Below, piece after piece: positions 11,913-24,700 of a stretch of 64,000 nucleotides of DNA (position 1 is the first letter of the stretch; each line of letters starts with the position of its first letter). Source of the stretch: Chaetorhynchus papuensis (lineage: Eukaryota > Chordata > Aves > Passeriformes > Rhipiduridae). Under the pieces are notes generated by a model. That model saw only the letters and a program-made list of their open reading frames with translations, did not search any database and had not been told where the DNA came from. The stretch covers positions 186,001 through 250,000 of the forward strand of contig VWYX01000675.1 of NCBI GenBank assembly GCA_013396525.1, in the 5' to 3' direction. The position numbers and the translations under genes were made by a program.

Positions 11913-14900
11913 TCCTTAAGAGCCTCTCTGTCCTCAAGGACCTGCCCCTATCACTCTCAGCCGAAGCTGATCCCAGAGGGGGCTGCGGAATGGGCCCTAT
12001 CTCCATGCTTCTCTTTTACTCATGGGTTGTTTTTCCCCAGCACAAATACATCTGGGCTGGCTCATGGGCTCTGTTTTCTTCTCTGGCCAACAGGGAAGTT
12101 GTGCCACAACAACAGAGAGTTGTGCCAACAAAGCAAAGTTTCTTCCTTATCCCTCCCCTTTCTAATTGTTTCCGTATGGATCCGATTTCACTATGTCCTG
12201 GAGCAGGCTTGGGTTCCCTCCTTACATAAAGTTAAAAACAAGGGCTGAGGCACCAGCTGTTGGCAGCAGAGCATGTCCTCCCCGCATTGTCCTTGGAGCA
12301 CAGTGCAGCTTCCAGGCTTGGCCCTTCCAGGTGCCTGAGACCTGTGGTTCTTCCTCAGGGAATGAGAGATGGAGGAATACCCATTTTGGTGCAGCAGGGC
12401 CCCAGGCAGGGCTGAGAAGCCATGGCTGGGCCCTGTGATGAATCCTGGGCTGATCAGCGGGGCACCACACCACTGGCACTCTTCCCACCCCCTTCCTGTG
12501 CACCGCTTCTCCTGGGACAGCTCCCAGCACTTCCCACACACTCGGCCATCACACAGACTGTGTCTGGGGTGGCTCTGGCATGACCTGGCTCCAGGGAAGC
12601 CCAGCCCCGTGGCTTGGGCTGTGCTTGGTCACCAATGGTGACTGCAGAGCTGGGGATGTTCCTGACTCACAAAGGCCTTTCTGTCTGAGGAGGGCTCACA
12701 CCGTGATTGTCCCTGTCCCAGATTCAATGCCACTGCACACACTGCTCATCTTTCCAGGGCAGTGAAGGGGCCTTTGTGTGCCAGCACAGTGGCTCTGTCC
12801 CCATGCAGAGTCTGCCCCTCACTCCTTGGATCACACTGCTTTTTTTGCACTGGGTTTGACCAGACCATGAAGTATCTTCTCACGTGCATCTTTCTTCCTG
12901 GCAGAGCTGTCTAGCCTGGCACTGCCAGCCAGGGAGAGACACTTGCTGGCTGTCACCTCTGCTGGTAGGGCCTCTGTCTGCATCCATGCAGTGGTGGGTC
13001 CCCCGTGTCCCCACAGCACCATGGGGCTGTGCCTCTGCCTGTGTCCATGCAGTGGTGTAGGTTGGGGCACAATGGCTGTGCTGCTCAGGGGTGCAGACCT
13101 CGGGAGGGGTGATGTTCTGGCAGCTTGGGTGTCCCCTAAGGACTGTGGCAGGGTAGGAGGGGCAGTGCGAGCCCTCAGGCTCTTGGGCTTCCTGGGCATG
13201 GAGTGGTGGTGGAAGGACTGTGCGTCTCAACCCAGGAAAGCTTCATCAGCCCAGAGCTGAGTTGGGGCAGGGGCCGTGGGTGTTGGTGGCTGTCTCAGGC
13301 CCCAGCTGCGCAGAGACCGTCTGTGGGATGTCCCTGGGGAGCCCAGAGAGTGCCAGCCCTGGGTGTCTTTGAAGTCAGGTCTTGGTTTTCCCAAGGGAGG
13401 ATTTGCCCTGAGCCAGGAGGTACAGAACCACCCACCCCAGCAGCATCACGGGGCCGGGATTGTCCCCAGTGTGTAGGGTGTATGGAGAGGCTGGGAAGTC
13501 AGAGCAGATGCAGTCAGAGGTGACAGCAAGGGAGGGCTGGAGCACGAGGCACAACAGGAGAGCAGGCTTGGGAGAAGGCCAGCGCACAGGTTCGTGCTAG
13601 TAGCAGAGGCTGTGAGCAAGGAAATCTCCTTTAATTGCTTAGTTTGTTCTGGCTGGGCTAAAGGACAAGGATCTGAAGGTTTCCTGTGAGCACCATCACT
13701 GGCCCCAGTACATGGTGTCCACCTGGGGCAGAGCCCTGTGGGGCTGGAGCCAAGTGGGACCGCGGCGGGTGCAAAGCTGTGTCCGGACACCCCGAGCCCG
13801 CACAGACGTGCTGCCTGTAGCTGCATCGCAGGGATCACACACCCCTGTGAGAGTGTGCGTACGCACGTGTGTGCACACATGCCTTGTGCACGTAGCTCGA
13901 TCCCACAGGATCTGGATGCCAGCATGAGAGTGGGTGTGGGTGTTTGTGCAAGCACGCTTCTGGGCATGGCTCAGCTCTGCGCAGCTCGCAGCGAGCACTG
14001 CAAGGCTGTTCTCTCTTCTGTTATTCCTTGACTGTTTTTTTTCTCCTCATCCCCAGCATTTAATCATTTCACACCCTGGGAACATCACTGCTTTTCCTGG
14101 CAGCCACACTGGTGCCCTGTGTGGGATGGGGGATGTGCGGAGCTGCAGGCACGTGGTCTCAGTGTTGTCCCCTCAGCGTATGCGTTCCGTTGCTGAGGCG
14201 ATGTGACACAATGTGTGGGCTGGTTTGGAAATGTCCATCTGATGGAGCCATATGCCAAGACCTGGGCCAGGGGACCCTGTGTCGTGGGCACCATGGCTTT
14301 GCTGTGGCCACTTGTGCCCCAAGTGCAAAACCCCTGCCCGCTGTCAGATGGGCAGGGCAGGATGAGGGAGCTGGGATGCCAGCCCTCTTTTGGACACTGC
14401 ACCAAGCAGGAGAAAAGTCTCTTTCCCAATATCAGCGACATGCTGCTGTTTTCTAGTGGGAGAGAAAACCACTGCACACGTGTGTGCCAGCACATGCCTC
14501 AGCCCAGCTCACTCCATGCCCCCTGATCCTCCCATGGCCCCAGGCCGCAGCAGCAGGTGTCCTCACAGGTCACCTCAGCCATCAGGACGTGTCCAGCTGC
14601 AACTCTGTGACTGATGGGACACAGACAGAGAACCTGCTCATCCTGACAGCCCCTTTTTTGGGGGCATCCTGCCACCCTGCAGCACCTGTTTTCTCCCACC
14701 CCTCCTGCCTCTTTCTTAAGGTTTCACCCTTATTTCAACAGGCAAAAGCATCCTCCTACCCTGCACCTCCCCTCCCTCTCCAAATCCCAGCTATTCTTCC
14801 TCTTGTTTTCAGCCAGCTACTATCCTGGAGTTAAAAATAACAAGGAATTTACAGCCCTCGACCTTGAACTTGGCCAAGCGCTTCCACAGAGTGGAGTGCT

Positions 14901-16943
14901 TCCACTTTGTGCAATGTCAGCAGAGTGCTTGATGGCTCATCCTGGGTTTTCCTCCATCTCCACAAGTCTTTTCCCCGGGGCACAGAATTGGGATGCTGTC
15001 CAGACTGGCACCAGCTGAGAGAGATGCTGTGAGCTGGTCATGTAAGAGGGTTGGGGCTTGCCACAGGCACGGGAGCCGGGTGGGGTGTGATCCTGGGAGT
15101 TCAAGTCCCCAGGGAATAATGGGATTTTGGGTTTTTGTCACATCTTTTCACATTCTTTCTAACGACATTTCCTTTGCTGATGTTATTAGCATGGATTTAG
15201 AAAGGTTCCCAGATTTTCTCCTCCATAACTGGGAACACAGGAAACTCACAGGAAACTCGTTTTGTTGTGATTGTCTTTAAAAGGAAAACTGAGATTGTCA
15301 CGTAATGCTGGGGCTCCTGCAGCCACAGCCCTCAGCATGGACCCCTAGCCCATGTTTGCAGGTCATTGCTATTTCAGGGACATGACGAGTGTCCCTTCAC
15401 GTGCCTCTTACGTGGGGCAGACCCGCTCTGACTCCGGCAGGATGCTGTCACAAGGGGGGTGTGATGGAAACAGGGAGGTGCTACAGCTCCACGGCACCTG
15501 TGGGACACAGATGCACCTGCCAATGCACCAGTGGGTGTGAGACATCCAGACCCCTCACTCTGCCCTTTCTCCCACAAAAAGAGGTTGTGGACCATGGGCT
15601 GTGTACCCACCCATATGGATACGTGCATCCATCCGGATGGATACGGTGGAGTGTGACCCAGCCTTCCCCTTCCCATGGTAATCCCAGTCCTGATGAAGGG
15701 TTTTGCCAGGTCCCCCAGGATGCTGTCCCCGCTATGGGGAAGGACTGATTCCTACTGTACAAGGGAAAGCATGTGAGACTGTGCCATCTTCTCCCTGCCC
15801 CAAATTAGCACGCAGCCCACTTGATTGCTTTCTTGTGGGATGAACTGGGAGAGTGTCCATCATTTGAAGAAGTAACACACTGGCGTAACTGCAGGCTGAT
15901 GGCACAATCCTTGCTGTGACAGGGAAGCCCAGAGCCCCTCGGCAGCTTGCTGTGGGCTGGGTCAGCACAACCTGCTGTGCTCTGCCTGGAGATGGGAACA
16001 CAAAGCTGTTGTCTGCAGGTGCTGCTCGTGGCCGCCCTGCTGTTCATTTGGCTGCCGGTGTCCCAGCTGCCCAGGCTGAGTGCTGAGTCCATCACTGTGG
16101 CTTCAGGTGCCAGTGGGTCCCCAGAAAACTGGGCCTGCTCTCGCCTGGCTTTAGCCAACAGCAGCTGGCATCCCAAGGGGTGGCTGCTAAATTGTCCCTG
16201 CATTTGTCAGTTGTGGCTGCTTCCACTGCCTGCTGTCTTCTTCCCCACTCGGCCTGGGGAGGCCAGGAGAGGGGAGCTGGAGGAGTCTGACTGCTCTGGG
16301 TGAGGAATGCCATGGAGTCTGGGGATGTGGCACCAAGGTGCCAAGCAGCTTCCAGCATTCTTCAGGAAGGCCGGGTGTGCTGGGCAGGGCAGAGGGCTGC
16401 GGGGAGGCATCAGGCAGTGCTGCTGGTGTTGCTCAGGGGACACTGCCCAGGTACTTTTTGCCTGTGTTGTTTCCCAGAGCAGGGGCAGTAAGGTTTGGCT
16501 CATGGGAAGGGAGCCCACAGGGAGTGGGAATGATTCATCGACTGAATGAAGCAGATTTATGAGGTTATTTCTCAAACGTGTGTGTCATGCCATCCTGGCT
16601 TGGCTGCACCACAGCACTGCTGCCAGGGCAGAGCCTGCCAGACCACAGCCCTTCCAGCAGAACAGCTCTAGTGGGCAATAAGACTGGGATAAACACGGCA
16701 ACACTGGCTTGGTCTGCACAGGAGGCCACGCATCCACACTTCCCAGGGCCAAGGCTGCTGCTATTTGCAGTCACTGAGGAGCCCTGGGCAGGGGGAGGAA
16801 GCAGGGACACTCCAGAGCTCAAGGAGTTTGCACTGTGGTTGGGGATTTCAAGCTGGAGAGTAACTTGCTGGGGAAAAGGTGCAATTTCTCCTTGTTCCCT
16901 TGTCTTGCAACATCTGAGTTGCCCTACCAGGAGCTGGGGGCCA

Positions 16944-16959
16944 CTGTTCTGCAGAACAG
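16944..16959. other. Perfect 16-bp palindrome CTGTTCTGCAGAACAG
   Basis: This is an 8-bp arm palindrome without loop. It contains everted TGTTCT/AGAACA hexamers and a TTC-N4-GAA core. A second interrupted palindrome (GCCTGTTC-cca-GAACAGGC, 17112-17130) with a TTC-N3-GAA core follows about 155 bp later. Confidence 0.8.
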
Positions 16960-17682
16960 ATGTCCCACTGGACATGCCATTGGGGCCACAAATCATCCAG
17001 GAAGGATGCACTGCTAGAGTTGTGGTGTCTGTGAGAGGCTTGAGACTGACTGGGATCATGTCAGTCCATGGGCCCCAACAGGGACAGTGGGAAGAACTCA
17101 GGAGGTGCAGTGCCTGTTCCCAGAACAGGCCTAGGGTTGGGGACCCACAACTGGGACTGTGCCTGGGTTATTCCAAGGAGTATCCATGCCTGAGTAAAGC
17201 ACACTGTTTGAGGATGGTCCAAAGGAAACCCTCATCCATTCCTTTGGATGCTCCAAAGGAGACCCCAGGCAATGTTTCCCAGGTTCAGTTTTCTACCAGC
17301 CCTACCTCTTAGCCATGAGGGTTAAACTCAGGTGTGCATCCAGCTGAGACTTTCCCATCATCAATGAGCTCCCCCAGAAAACATCACCCCTCCACTTGGA
17401 TGGAACTTTGGCGTCCTCCCTGCGGTGCCCACCACACCCTGGGGCCACCACGGCCAGCCCTGTGGCATCCCCAAAGCAGGGACAAGCCTGTCTTGCTAAA
17501 TGAGTAGAAAATGAATCCTGGGACATTCCTGCCTGAGATTAATTTAAAATCTACTAAAAGAGGTTACAACCTTCCAAGAAATGTGTCTCTGGGAAGCTTC
17601 CCAGTGGGAAAGAGGACAGACCCAGAACATCCCAGCAGAGAGGGAAGATTGAAAACAAGCTAGGAATAAAAAAATGACTATA

Positions 17683-17764
17683 TATATAAACACGCCAGGC
17701 AGAAAAGCCAGCGCCTCAGCCTGTGTTCTTTGGTTGTTGTTGTTGTTTCTAAAGCTTTGATTTG
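17683..17764 (+). repeat. Copy 1 of a dispersed 78-82-bp sequence
   Basis: It begins TATATAAACACGCC, contains CAGAAAAGCCAGCGCCTCAG and a (GTT)n stretch, and ends GCTTTGATTTG. It is nearly identical to 21683-21760. It is not flanked by an obvious direct repeat and is embedded in AT-rich sequence, with a MEF2-like CTATTTATAG at 17776-17785, so this copy is the better candidate for the source. Confidence 0.9.
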
Positions 17765-20700
17765 GAAACTTGCTGCTATTTATAGCCCTCCCCTTTCCCC
17801 GCAGTGGTTACTGTGCTGATCCTTTCCAGATGCTGGTTCCTCACTGACCTGTGCTGGGGGGGCTATGGGGAGCTGGGGATAATTTTGCAGCATTGCAAAA
17901 CAGGGGATATGCAAGGGAGGGGTAAGCAGCCTTAGCACCCATGTGAGGGTGGCTTCATGTCAGGAGTGAACCCACATGCAGGCACCAAGGCTGCTTGGCT
18001 GCAAGAGCAGCTGCTGGGGAAAGATTTCTCCTGGATCCGTTCTCCAAAAGGATGAAGGAATCCCCTATCATACAGCCCCGAGGAACCCCAACATTCCTGC
18101 AGAGCTTGGATGTGCCCTTGGCAGCTCCCTGTGTGGACAGCCCTGATCCCTGGGACATCCCTGTGACATCAACATCTCTGTCCACCCCTGTCAACATCTC
18201 TCCCCACCTCAGAAGGTTGAATGAGTTGTAGGAATCCCACGGAAAATATGAGTCTGGGCTTCCCTGCCTATGAGAGAGGTTTGGTGGTGACTCAGTGGCC
18301 AGTAACCAGGGCAGCAGCATACAAACAGGCAGTATGGAGCGCAAGGAGGGGCAAGGGGATCCTGGATGGAGTAGGAGGCGTGCTGGAGACTCAGGGGAGC
18401 TGGAATTGGTCCCTGGCTCTTTGGCTGGTGATAAAGAGGCTCAGGGTATCTATGCTGCTCCATGATGAGGTGGGGGTTCAGGGCTTGCTTGAGAACCCAG
18501 GAGAAGGTACTCTGTGTCTCAGGGGAGCAAGACGAAGGTTTCTGGGAGCCTGATGCTGCTGTGTCCTGGTATGGGCACAGTGGAGCTTGCCTAGGACAGG
18601 CCAGGCCCTCCCAGCTGAGATGTTGCAGCCCAGGGGAGAGCCAGGGGGTCTGGAAGCAGCTGTTACTTTGTTTGGGTGCTCTCAGTGGGTGGCAATGGGC
18701 AGCAACAGGGCAGCCGTGATTTTGGGCCTTTTCTCTGCCTTCTCAAGAAAATTGCTCCTGAAACGCATCACAGAACAGCTCTGGTCTTACCTCCGCCAGG
18801 ATTCCCCTGTTCAAGAACAGATCAGTTTTAAAACACCTTCAGCAGGTTCTGGGTCTGTGTGCTGGGTCGAGCAGAGACATGCTGGGGTGCCTGGCCATGG
18901 GGGAGACTCTCCCAGGAGTGCTCCTGTGCATCCAGCTCTGCAAAGGAGATGCGGGGACAGCCCAGCCTGGAGACTGGCCTGGTGCTGGAGCTAGGGGAGC
19001 TGGGGAGTCCTCCGGCAGAGCAGAGCCTGGGAGAGAGAACTGGAAACAGGGAGTTTTATGCAATCTGAGTTTAATAGAGGGGGTTTAACATTCTCCGGAG
19101 ATGCTGTGAGCATTTCAGGATGGCTGATCCTTGGGAGGCACTGTTTGTACCTAGCTTCCCCCAGACCCACTCTCATGATCCCACTCCCCTGGCTCGTGAA
19201 CCCTGGATGCCTCCATCTTGGCATCTCCCCTGGATGGTTTGGCAGTGAATCAGGATTAACCTGAGGGCACTGGGAAACATTTAACTTGTGAATAGGATGC
19301 TTCGGGGCAGCAGCGTCCTGGTCCTTGCTGGATGCCCTGGTGTGCCCGGGATGGAAAGGGAAGGAGGCAGAGGGAGCCTGTGCAGAGGCGGCTCTGCCTG
19401 AGTTACTGTGACTCGCACAGCTGGGGACACCCCATCTCCGATCCGGAACGTGCTAATCGTGACCCAGGCTCCCCATCCTGCTGCCTGATGGGTGCGCTAG
19501 GAAAGCCAGAGATGCCCGGGCTTGGTGAGAAGGGGAGGGGAGGTCGGGGGCCAGGCGGGGCCGGGGCCGGTGGCCAGCTCTGAGTCACGGCCGTGGCCCC
19601 GCTCACCGTCGGCCGGCCGGCTGATGACGTCGTGTCACCCGATTTTGTGGGAGGAAGCAGCAAGGGCTGAGCTGTCGCCACAGCAACAACTGTTTTTCTG
19701 CACGCCTGGGGAAACGATGATCCGGTGGGATGTACGTTTTTGGGCTGGTCCCTCTGCTTGCTTACCCCTAGCCTTGCACACACTCCTACGTCTTCCTTAG
19801 GGTACTAGCTGGGCTGAGTGGGCAGCGATATTTTAGGGCTCTTTGAGCTATTTTGAGCCGTGCTGTGAGACACCGTGGGCAGGCGGAAGGGACAGGTTTT
19901 GGTTCCTGCTTCCAGAGCAGCGGCTGGACTGGGGATGGAGGTGGCCGGGGGATGGAGGTGGCCGAGGCAGGGCAGGGTGGGGAGAAGCCCTGGGATGGCC
20001 GCAGAGAGCAACCGAAGGGGAACCCGGGAGCTGTCGTGGCCAGGAGCCCTGGGAAGATGCCCATGGCTGTGCAACACGGTGGGGAGCTAGGGGAGATGCT
20101 GGGGAGGCTCCCCAGCTGCCCAGGAATGCCGCCCTGGTGCAAGGGCTGCGGGATCAGCTGCTGGAGAGCAGCAACTCGTTGCTCAGCCCTGGGGATTTTT
20201 GTACTGTGTTTTCTGAGCTGCTATTTCAGGCAGGCCAAGAAGTGGGTTGTTTTCTGAGTAATCCCCTGGCTCCACCAGGCAGGCATGTGTAGGGACGGTG
20301 CCATCCGGCAGCTGCGAGAGCTGGCAGCGGGGAGGGGGCACAGCCATAGCACCGGCAAGGGACTGCGTAGCTTCAGCATTAAGGACAAAAGGAACTGCTG
20401 GGCTGATCCTGCAAGGAGGAGGTAAAACAGCCTGGAATGACCCACTTTGGAGCAGCACACCTGGGTCTGTTTCTGCCTCTCCGTGTGAGCCTGGGCACAT
20501 CCCTCCCCAGGGCTCCCTGTGCTCGGCGGGTCCAGCAGCCTCCCAGTCCAAAAGCAGAAGTTGTCCCTGGGCAGGCCCACACGAGGACAGCAGCGGGGGC
20601 AGCAGCAGCTGCACGTGGGGCACGCTGGGCAGTGCACGGCCGCCCGCCACGCCGCCAGCCTCATGCTCCTACTGCTCCCACCCATCTCAGTAAACAACTC

Positions 20701-21672
20701 CCGGGAACAGAGATCTGAGTCATCCACCAGCTCAAAAACACCCAAACATGGTCATGGCCAAGCAGCAGCTCCTCCGTGGGCCAGAGCCCGGAGGGGCAGG
20801 CACGGAAGGGGCTGCAGCAGTGGTGCGGTGCCTGGGCACGGTGGGGTTCCGCAGGACCCTGCAGTGAGCCCTTCCCGGGACGCATCCGGACAGAGTCATC
20901 AGTGGGACAGCCAGAGGCTTGGGGCTCTCTGTCATCCCACGGCTGTGACGTGCCCAGCTGGGCACAAATCGGGACAGCCCAGTCCTGCCAGTGCTGCTGC
21001 CGCACGCAGCCCCAGGCATGTGGTGTGCGTCAGCCCCGGCAACGCCAGTGGCACCTTCTGAATCTGCTCCCTGTCCAGGGAATGGTATGACACACATGGG
21101 AATGTTACCTCTATGGCAAACACCTAAAGAGACCAGTTTAAATAAAAAAATAAGTCCTGTTCTGCATGACTGCATTCAGCAGCAGTATAACACTGCTGGG
21201 GACAGAAGCTTTTTGGGTGTCCCAAGGCACCTCGACCTGGAGACCTGGAGTTCACAGGGTCAGAGCAAGGTAGGAGTGGGTCTGGAGTGGGATCCAGCTG
21301 GCTGTCTCCACCTTCTAAAAATACAGGGCACAGCACATGTCGGCTTTCAGCCCAGGGGCCCTCCCCACCAGACTCCTTCCATACCAGTGAGGCATCATCT
21401 GTGGCATCTGTTAGACCTGAAAATTGGGAGATTCCCAAAAGAAACAGTTCACAGAAGCACAGTGCCTCTTTCCAGGTTTACAGTTCATTAAAAATAATCA
21501 GTCCTGCCTGATGCAAAAATTAAGCTTGAAACAGGAAGAAAATGTTTTGTATTTGATGTGTCTGGGAGTTGATCCTTCCTGGAAGTGGTTTGGGCTGGAA
21601 AGCCCCTTCAACTTCTTCTTCAACCTGCCCAGGCCCCCGTGCCTTGGTCAGTACATGTGGGGACATGTGTTC
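17765..21672. other. No gene recognised
   Basis: The block contains a GC/CpG-rich patch at about 19500-19660 with G-runs, an AP-1-like TGAGTCA (19581-19587) and a CRE-like TGACGTCG (19625-19632), which could be a regulatory element. A twofold GGATGGAGGTGGCCG repeat lies at about 19933-19966. No exon was recognised. Confidence 0.5.
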
Positions 21673-21682
21673 CCCACTTCCA

Positions 21683-21760
21683 TATATAAACATGCGGGCA
21701 GAAAAGCCAGCACCTCAGCCTGCGTTCTTTGGTTGTTGTTGTTTCTAAAGCTTTGATTTG
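21683..21760 (+). mobile_element. Copy 2 of the 78-bp sequence, flanked by a 10-bp direct repeat
   Basis: The segment runs from TATATAAACATGCGGGC to GCTTTGATTTG and matches copy 1 except for a few substitutions, one base in the CATGCGGGC part and one fewer GTT. CCCACTTCCA lies immediately on both sides (21673-21682 and 21761-21770), as expected for a target-site duplication. No poly-A tail or terminal inverted repeat is visible, so it is not a known element that I can name. Confidence 0.75.
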
Positions 21761-21770
21761 CCCACTTCCA

Positions 21771-24700
21771 CATGGTCTCTCACCAAGACATCTGGATGGG
21801 ATGAGGGGGAGTCAGGTGAGGCTAATTTTGAGGGCTGCAGACCCAGCTCCGGAAAATGCCCTGGAGGAGATTGCCCTGTGCTGCTCACAGCTGGTGGCAG
21901 AAGGTGTGAAAGAAAGGTGAGCAGAGCCAAGGTGAGCAGGGCAACTTGCAAGCTCGTGGGAGGAGGAGGGGGAGGAAGCTGAAGGCTGAGCCCTGGCAGC
22001 GTAACCTGCCAGTGATGGGACCATCCCAGGATTGGGATGCAGGGAGATAGGCTGGAAGCAGGGGTACCAGGCCAGCCTCAGGGTTTGGTTTCTTACCTCA
22101 AGCTTCCCTATGAGCTTTCCGCCTTTGTCTGTCCTATTGCCCTGTGGAGATAGGAAGGGAAAGGCAGTTTTGGCCTGGTGCCCACTTGTCACTGTGATGG
22201 GAGCAGCAGGCAGAGAGCAGATGTGCTTATACAGAGCACTGTGCCTGGCTGCTGGCTCCTGGCTCCTGGATGCCACAGGGCTGAGCACACTGTGGTGACT
22301 GACCTGTGGCTCGGGTGGGAGTCAGATGGCCAGAGACCTCCAAGCTCTCTCTGGGCCATGAAGCCCTGTCACCTTCCCACCCCCACCTGCTGGCCCCTCT
22401 TGGCCACAGGGGCTGAGCTGAAATGTCCCCAGGGTGGTGGCAGAGGGCAGGGGCTGGTTCTTCCAGCCCTAGGCAGAAGTTGGTGACCCCAAGGGTGGGC
22501 ACACTGGCTGCCAGATCCAGGCCCTGGTTAGACACCCACCTCCTGGAGGGGCATTTTGTCTTCTTGCCTGAGTTCCTGCAGCCCTGGAAGGTCTATCCTG
22601 GCCCCAAGCCAGTGCCTGGATTAATTAGTGTTGTGGCATTCCCATGCTGCAGCAGTGCTGTTCGCAGCAGCCTCTGGCTGCCTAATCGCGCCCAGTGTGT
22701 GTGCAGAGTGACCCTTGTCCCTGCCCACGGTGCCTGTGGGTCACCTGCCAGCAGAGCTTTTGTGGGGGGCAGACTGAGGGGAGCGGAGCCAGGTCACAGC
22801 TGTTAAAATGACAATTTCCTTCTCTGTTTCCCCAATACAGGAATTCTGAGGGGTCCCAGCCTCAGTGGTTCAGGTACTGCGGGGATGCTCCACACAGCCG
22901 AGGCACAGGGTGTCCGTGTGTGCTCACACGTCCCCACACAGGTGCTCCTTGCCCTAGGCATGGTGCTGCAGCCACGCAGGACTGTGTGGATTGCAGGCAG
23001 ACCTGCTGCTGCCACAAACTCCTTAGCATAATCCAGGCCTGGCTTGAAGCAGGGATTTGCTCCTGGGCTGAGAAGGACCTTCCTCCACTCCGTGCAGTGA
23101 TACGGTGGCATTCGGCAGGAGAGGTGTGAGCTCTGTCACAGCTGCATTGGACATGGCAAGACACAGCTGGGGCTGCCAGAAATGCTGCAGGGTGCTCTTG
23201 GGGTGCCCAACCCTGTGAGAAACAGGAGCAGCCCTGCTCCCCACGGCATCCTGAAGGAAGCAGGCATCTGGGAGCAGAGCAGGAGGGATGGGTGCCCTCA
23301 CTGGGTGCAGGTTGTCAGTGCTGGGTGTCCATGGGTGCTGGGTGCTTCTTTAAGTGTGAAATTATAGAAGAGTGAGCAGTTACAGGAAGCTGGGGAGTGT
23401 TTCCCTTTGTCCAGGACAGCTAGTAAGCTTTTGGGTAATATTGGCTCCCAGGCACTGCTCTACCACCCCAGGAGTTTCGGCACCCCTGTTTCACTACCTA
23501 GTAGAGCTGGGGGCTCCACCTGTGCAGCAGAACTCCTCCATGACCTGGAGGTTGAGAAAGATCAGGTAACACGGAGGGAGAGAGGTGGGCAGCATCCCTG
23601 CTCCGACCTCCTGAAGGAGCAAAGCCCAGGCACTGCCAGCTGGGCTGGGCTCCAGCACTTTGGGCTTAGCTCTCCGGCAGGAGAGGTGCTGGCACCAGAC
23701 TGCTGTCCCAGGGTAATCCCTGGCTCTCTGCAGCCCACAGCCCAGACCTGCTTGCTGCTCCAACCGTTAATTCCCCAACAATCCCTCCATTAATAGTAGC
23801 CTTTCCTGGGGTGGGAGGAGAGCTGGAAAGCCACGTGGGCCTGTCCCATGAGCAGGGCATCCTCCCTGGCAGTGGCAGAGTTTTGAGCAGTGACACCAGT
23901 TCTGGCTGTACCCCAAATGACAGCACGCCAGGCCCTGGGGACAGAGTGAGCCGGTCCCTGGCAGGGACTGACCTGGGGAAGAGGCACAGCCCTGGGATCA
24001 GCAGGGAGCTTTGGAGCTGTCAGCTTGCCTCCAGACCCATCTGTCCTCCTCAGTCAGGACACCTGCAGGCAATAGAGCACAGTCCCGGGCTGTGGGCCCC
24101 TGGAGGGAGGGACAGACTGCTGTGGGTGCCCTCAGAGAGGGACAGACTGCATTGGTTAAGGCTCTTCTGCCCTGGGGCATCACTTTCCCATTGCAATGAC
24201 AATGACGACGATGCCAGCAGTGATGCAACAGCAGCCAGCAGTAGCTGTTGCTGTTATTGTAATCACAATAATAACAACAATAACAATAATTACCCATCTG
24301 AGGAGCCTGCGGCCTCTGCTGCTCAGTGCTTTGCCATTCAGGCTCTTTGCCTGGGTCCTGGCCCTGTTCCCTTTGGTTCCTGAACCCCTGGGCTGTGGAG
24401 GGACCAGACTCTGGATGGTGTCAGCACTAAGGATTTATGCCCCACGTCTGCCACTGGACCCAAATTCCCAAAGTGCGGTTGCAGCAGCCAAACTGCTCAC
24501 TCTCTGCTCCCTGCAGCACGGTCGTACCTGCACCTCTTGAGCCTTCAGCCACCCCAAAGGCTGCCTGGGGGACCATGAGGCTCTGGTCCCACTGAGCATG
24601 GAGCCAGGCATGTGCCTTAAAGCACGTGTATGTGTGTGTCAGTGCCATGGGTGCAGGGCTGAGTGCGCATCCCTGGGTGAGTGCAGTGTCCCACAGTGCT

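Larger units (their letters stand above)
8861..17682. other. No gene recognised; one CR1 fragment inside
   Basis: GC-rich unique sequence with GT/CA-rich degenerate simple sequence at about 13845-13900. A less GC-rich stretch at 15100-15300 includes repeated AGGAAACTC motifs. A TATATAAA at 10039 sits alone without a downstream exon that I recognise. Two palindromes with STAT-like spacing lie in this block (16944-16959 and 17112-17130). Confidence 0.55.

Noticed and set aside
15084..15113. Stem-loop around AGTTCAAGTCCCC
   Set aside because: It forms a short local hairpin but not a tRNA cloverleaf; no acceptor stem was found.
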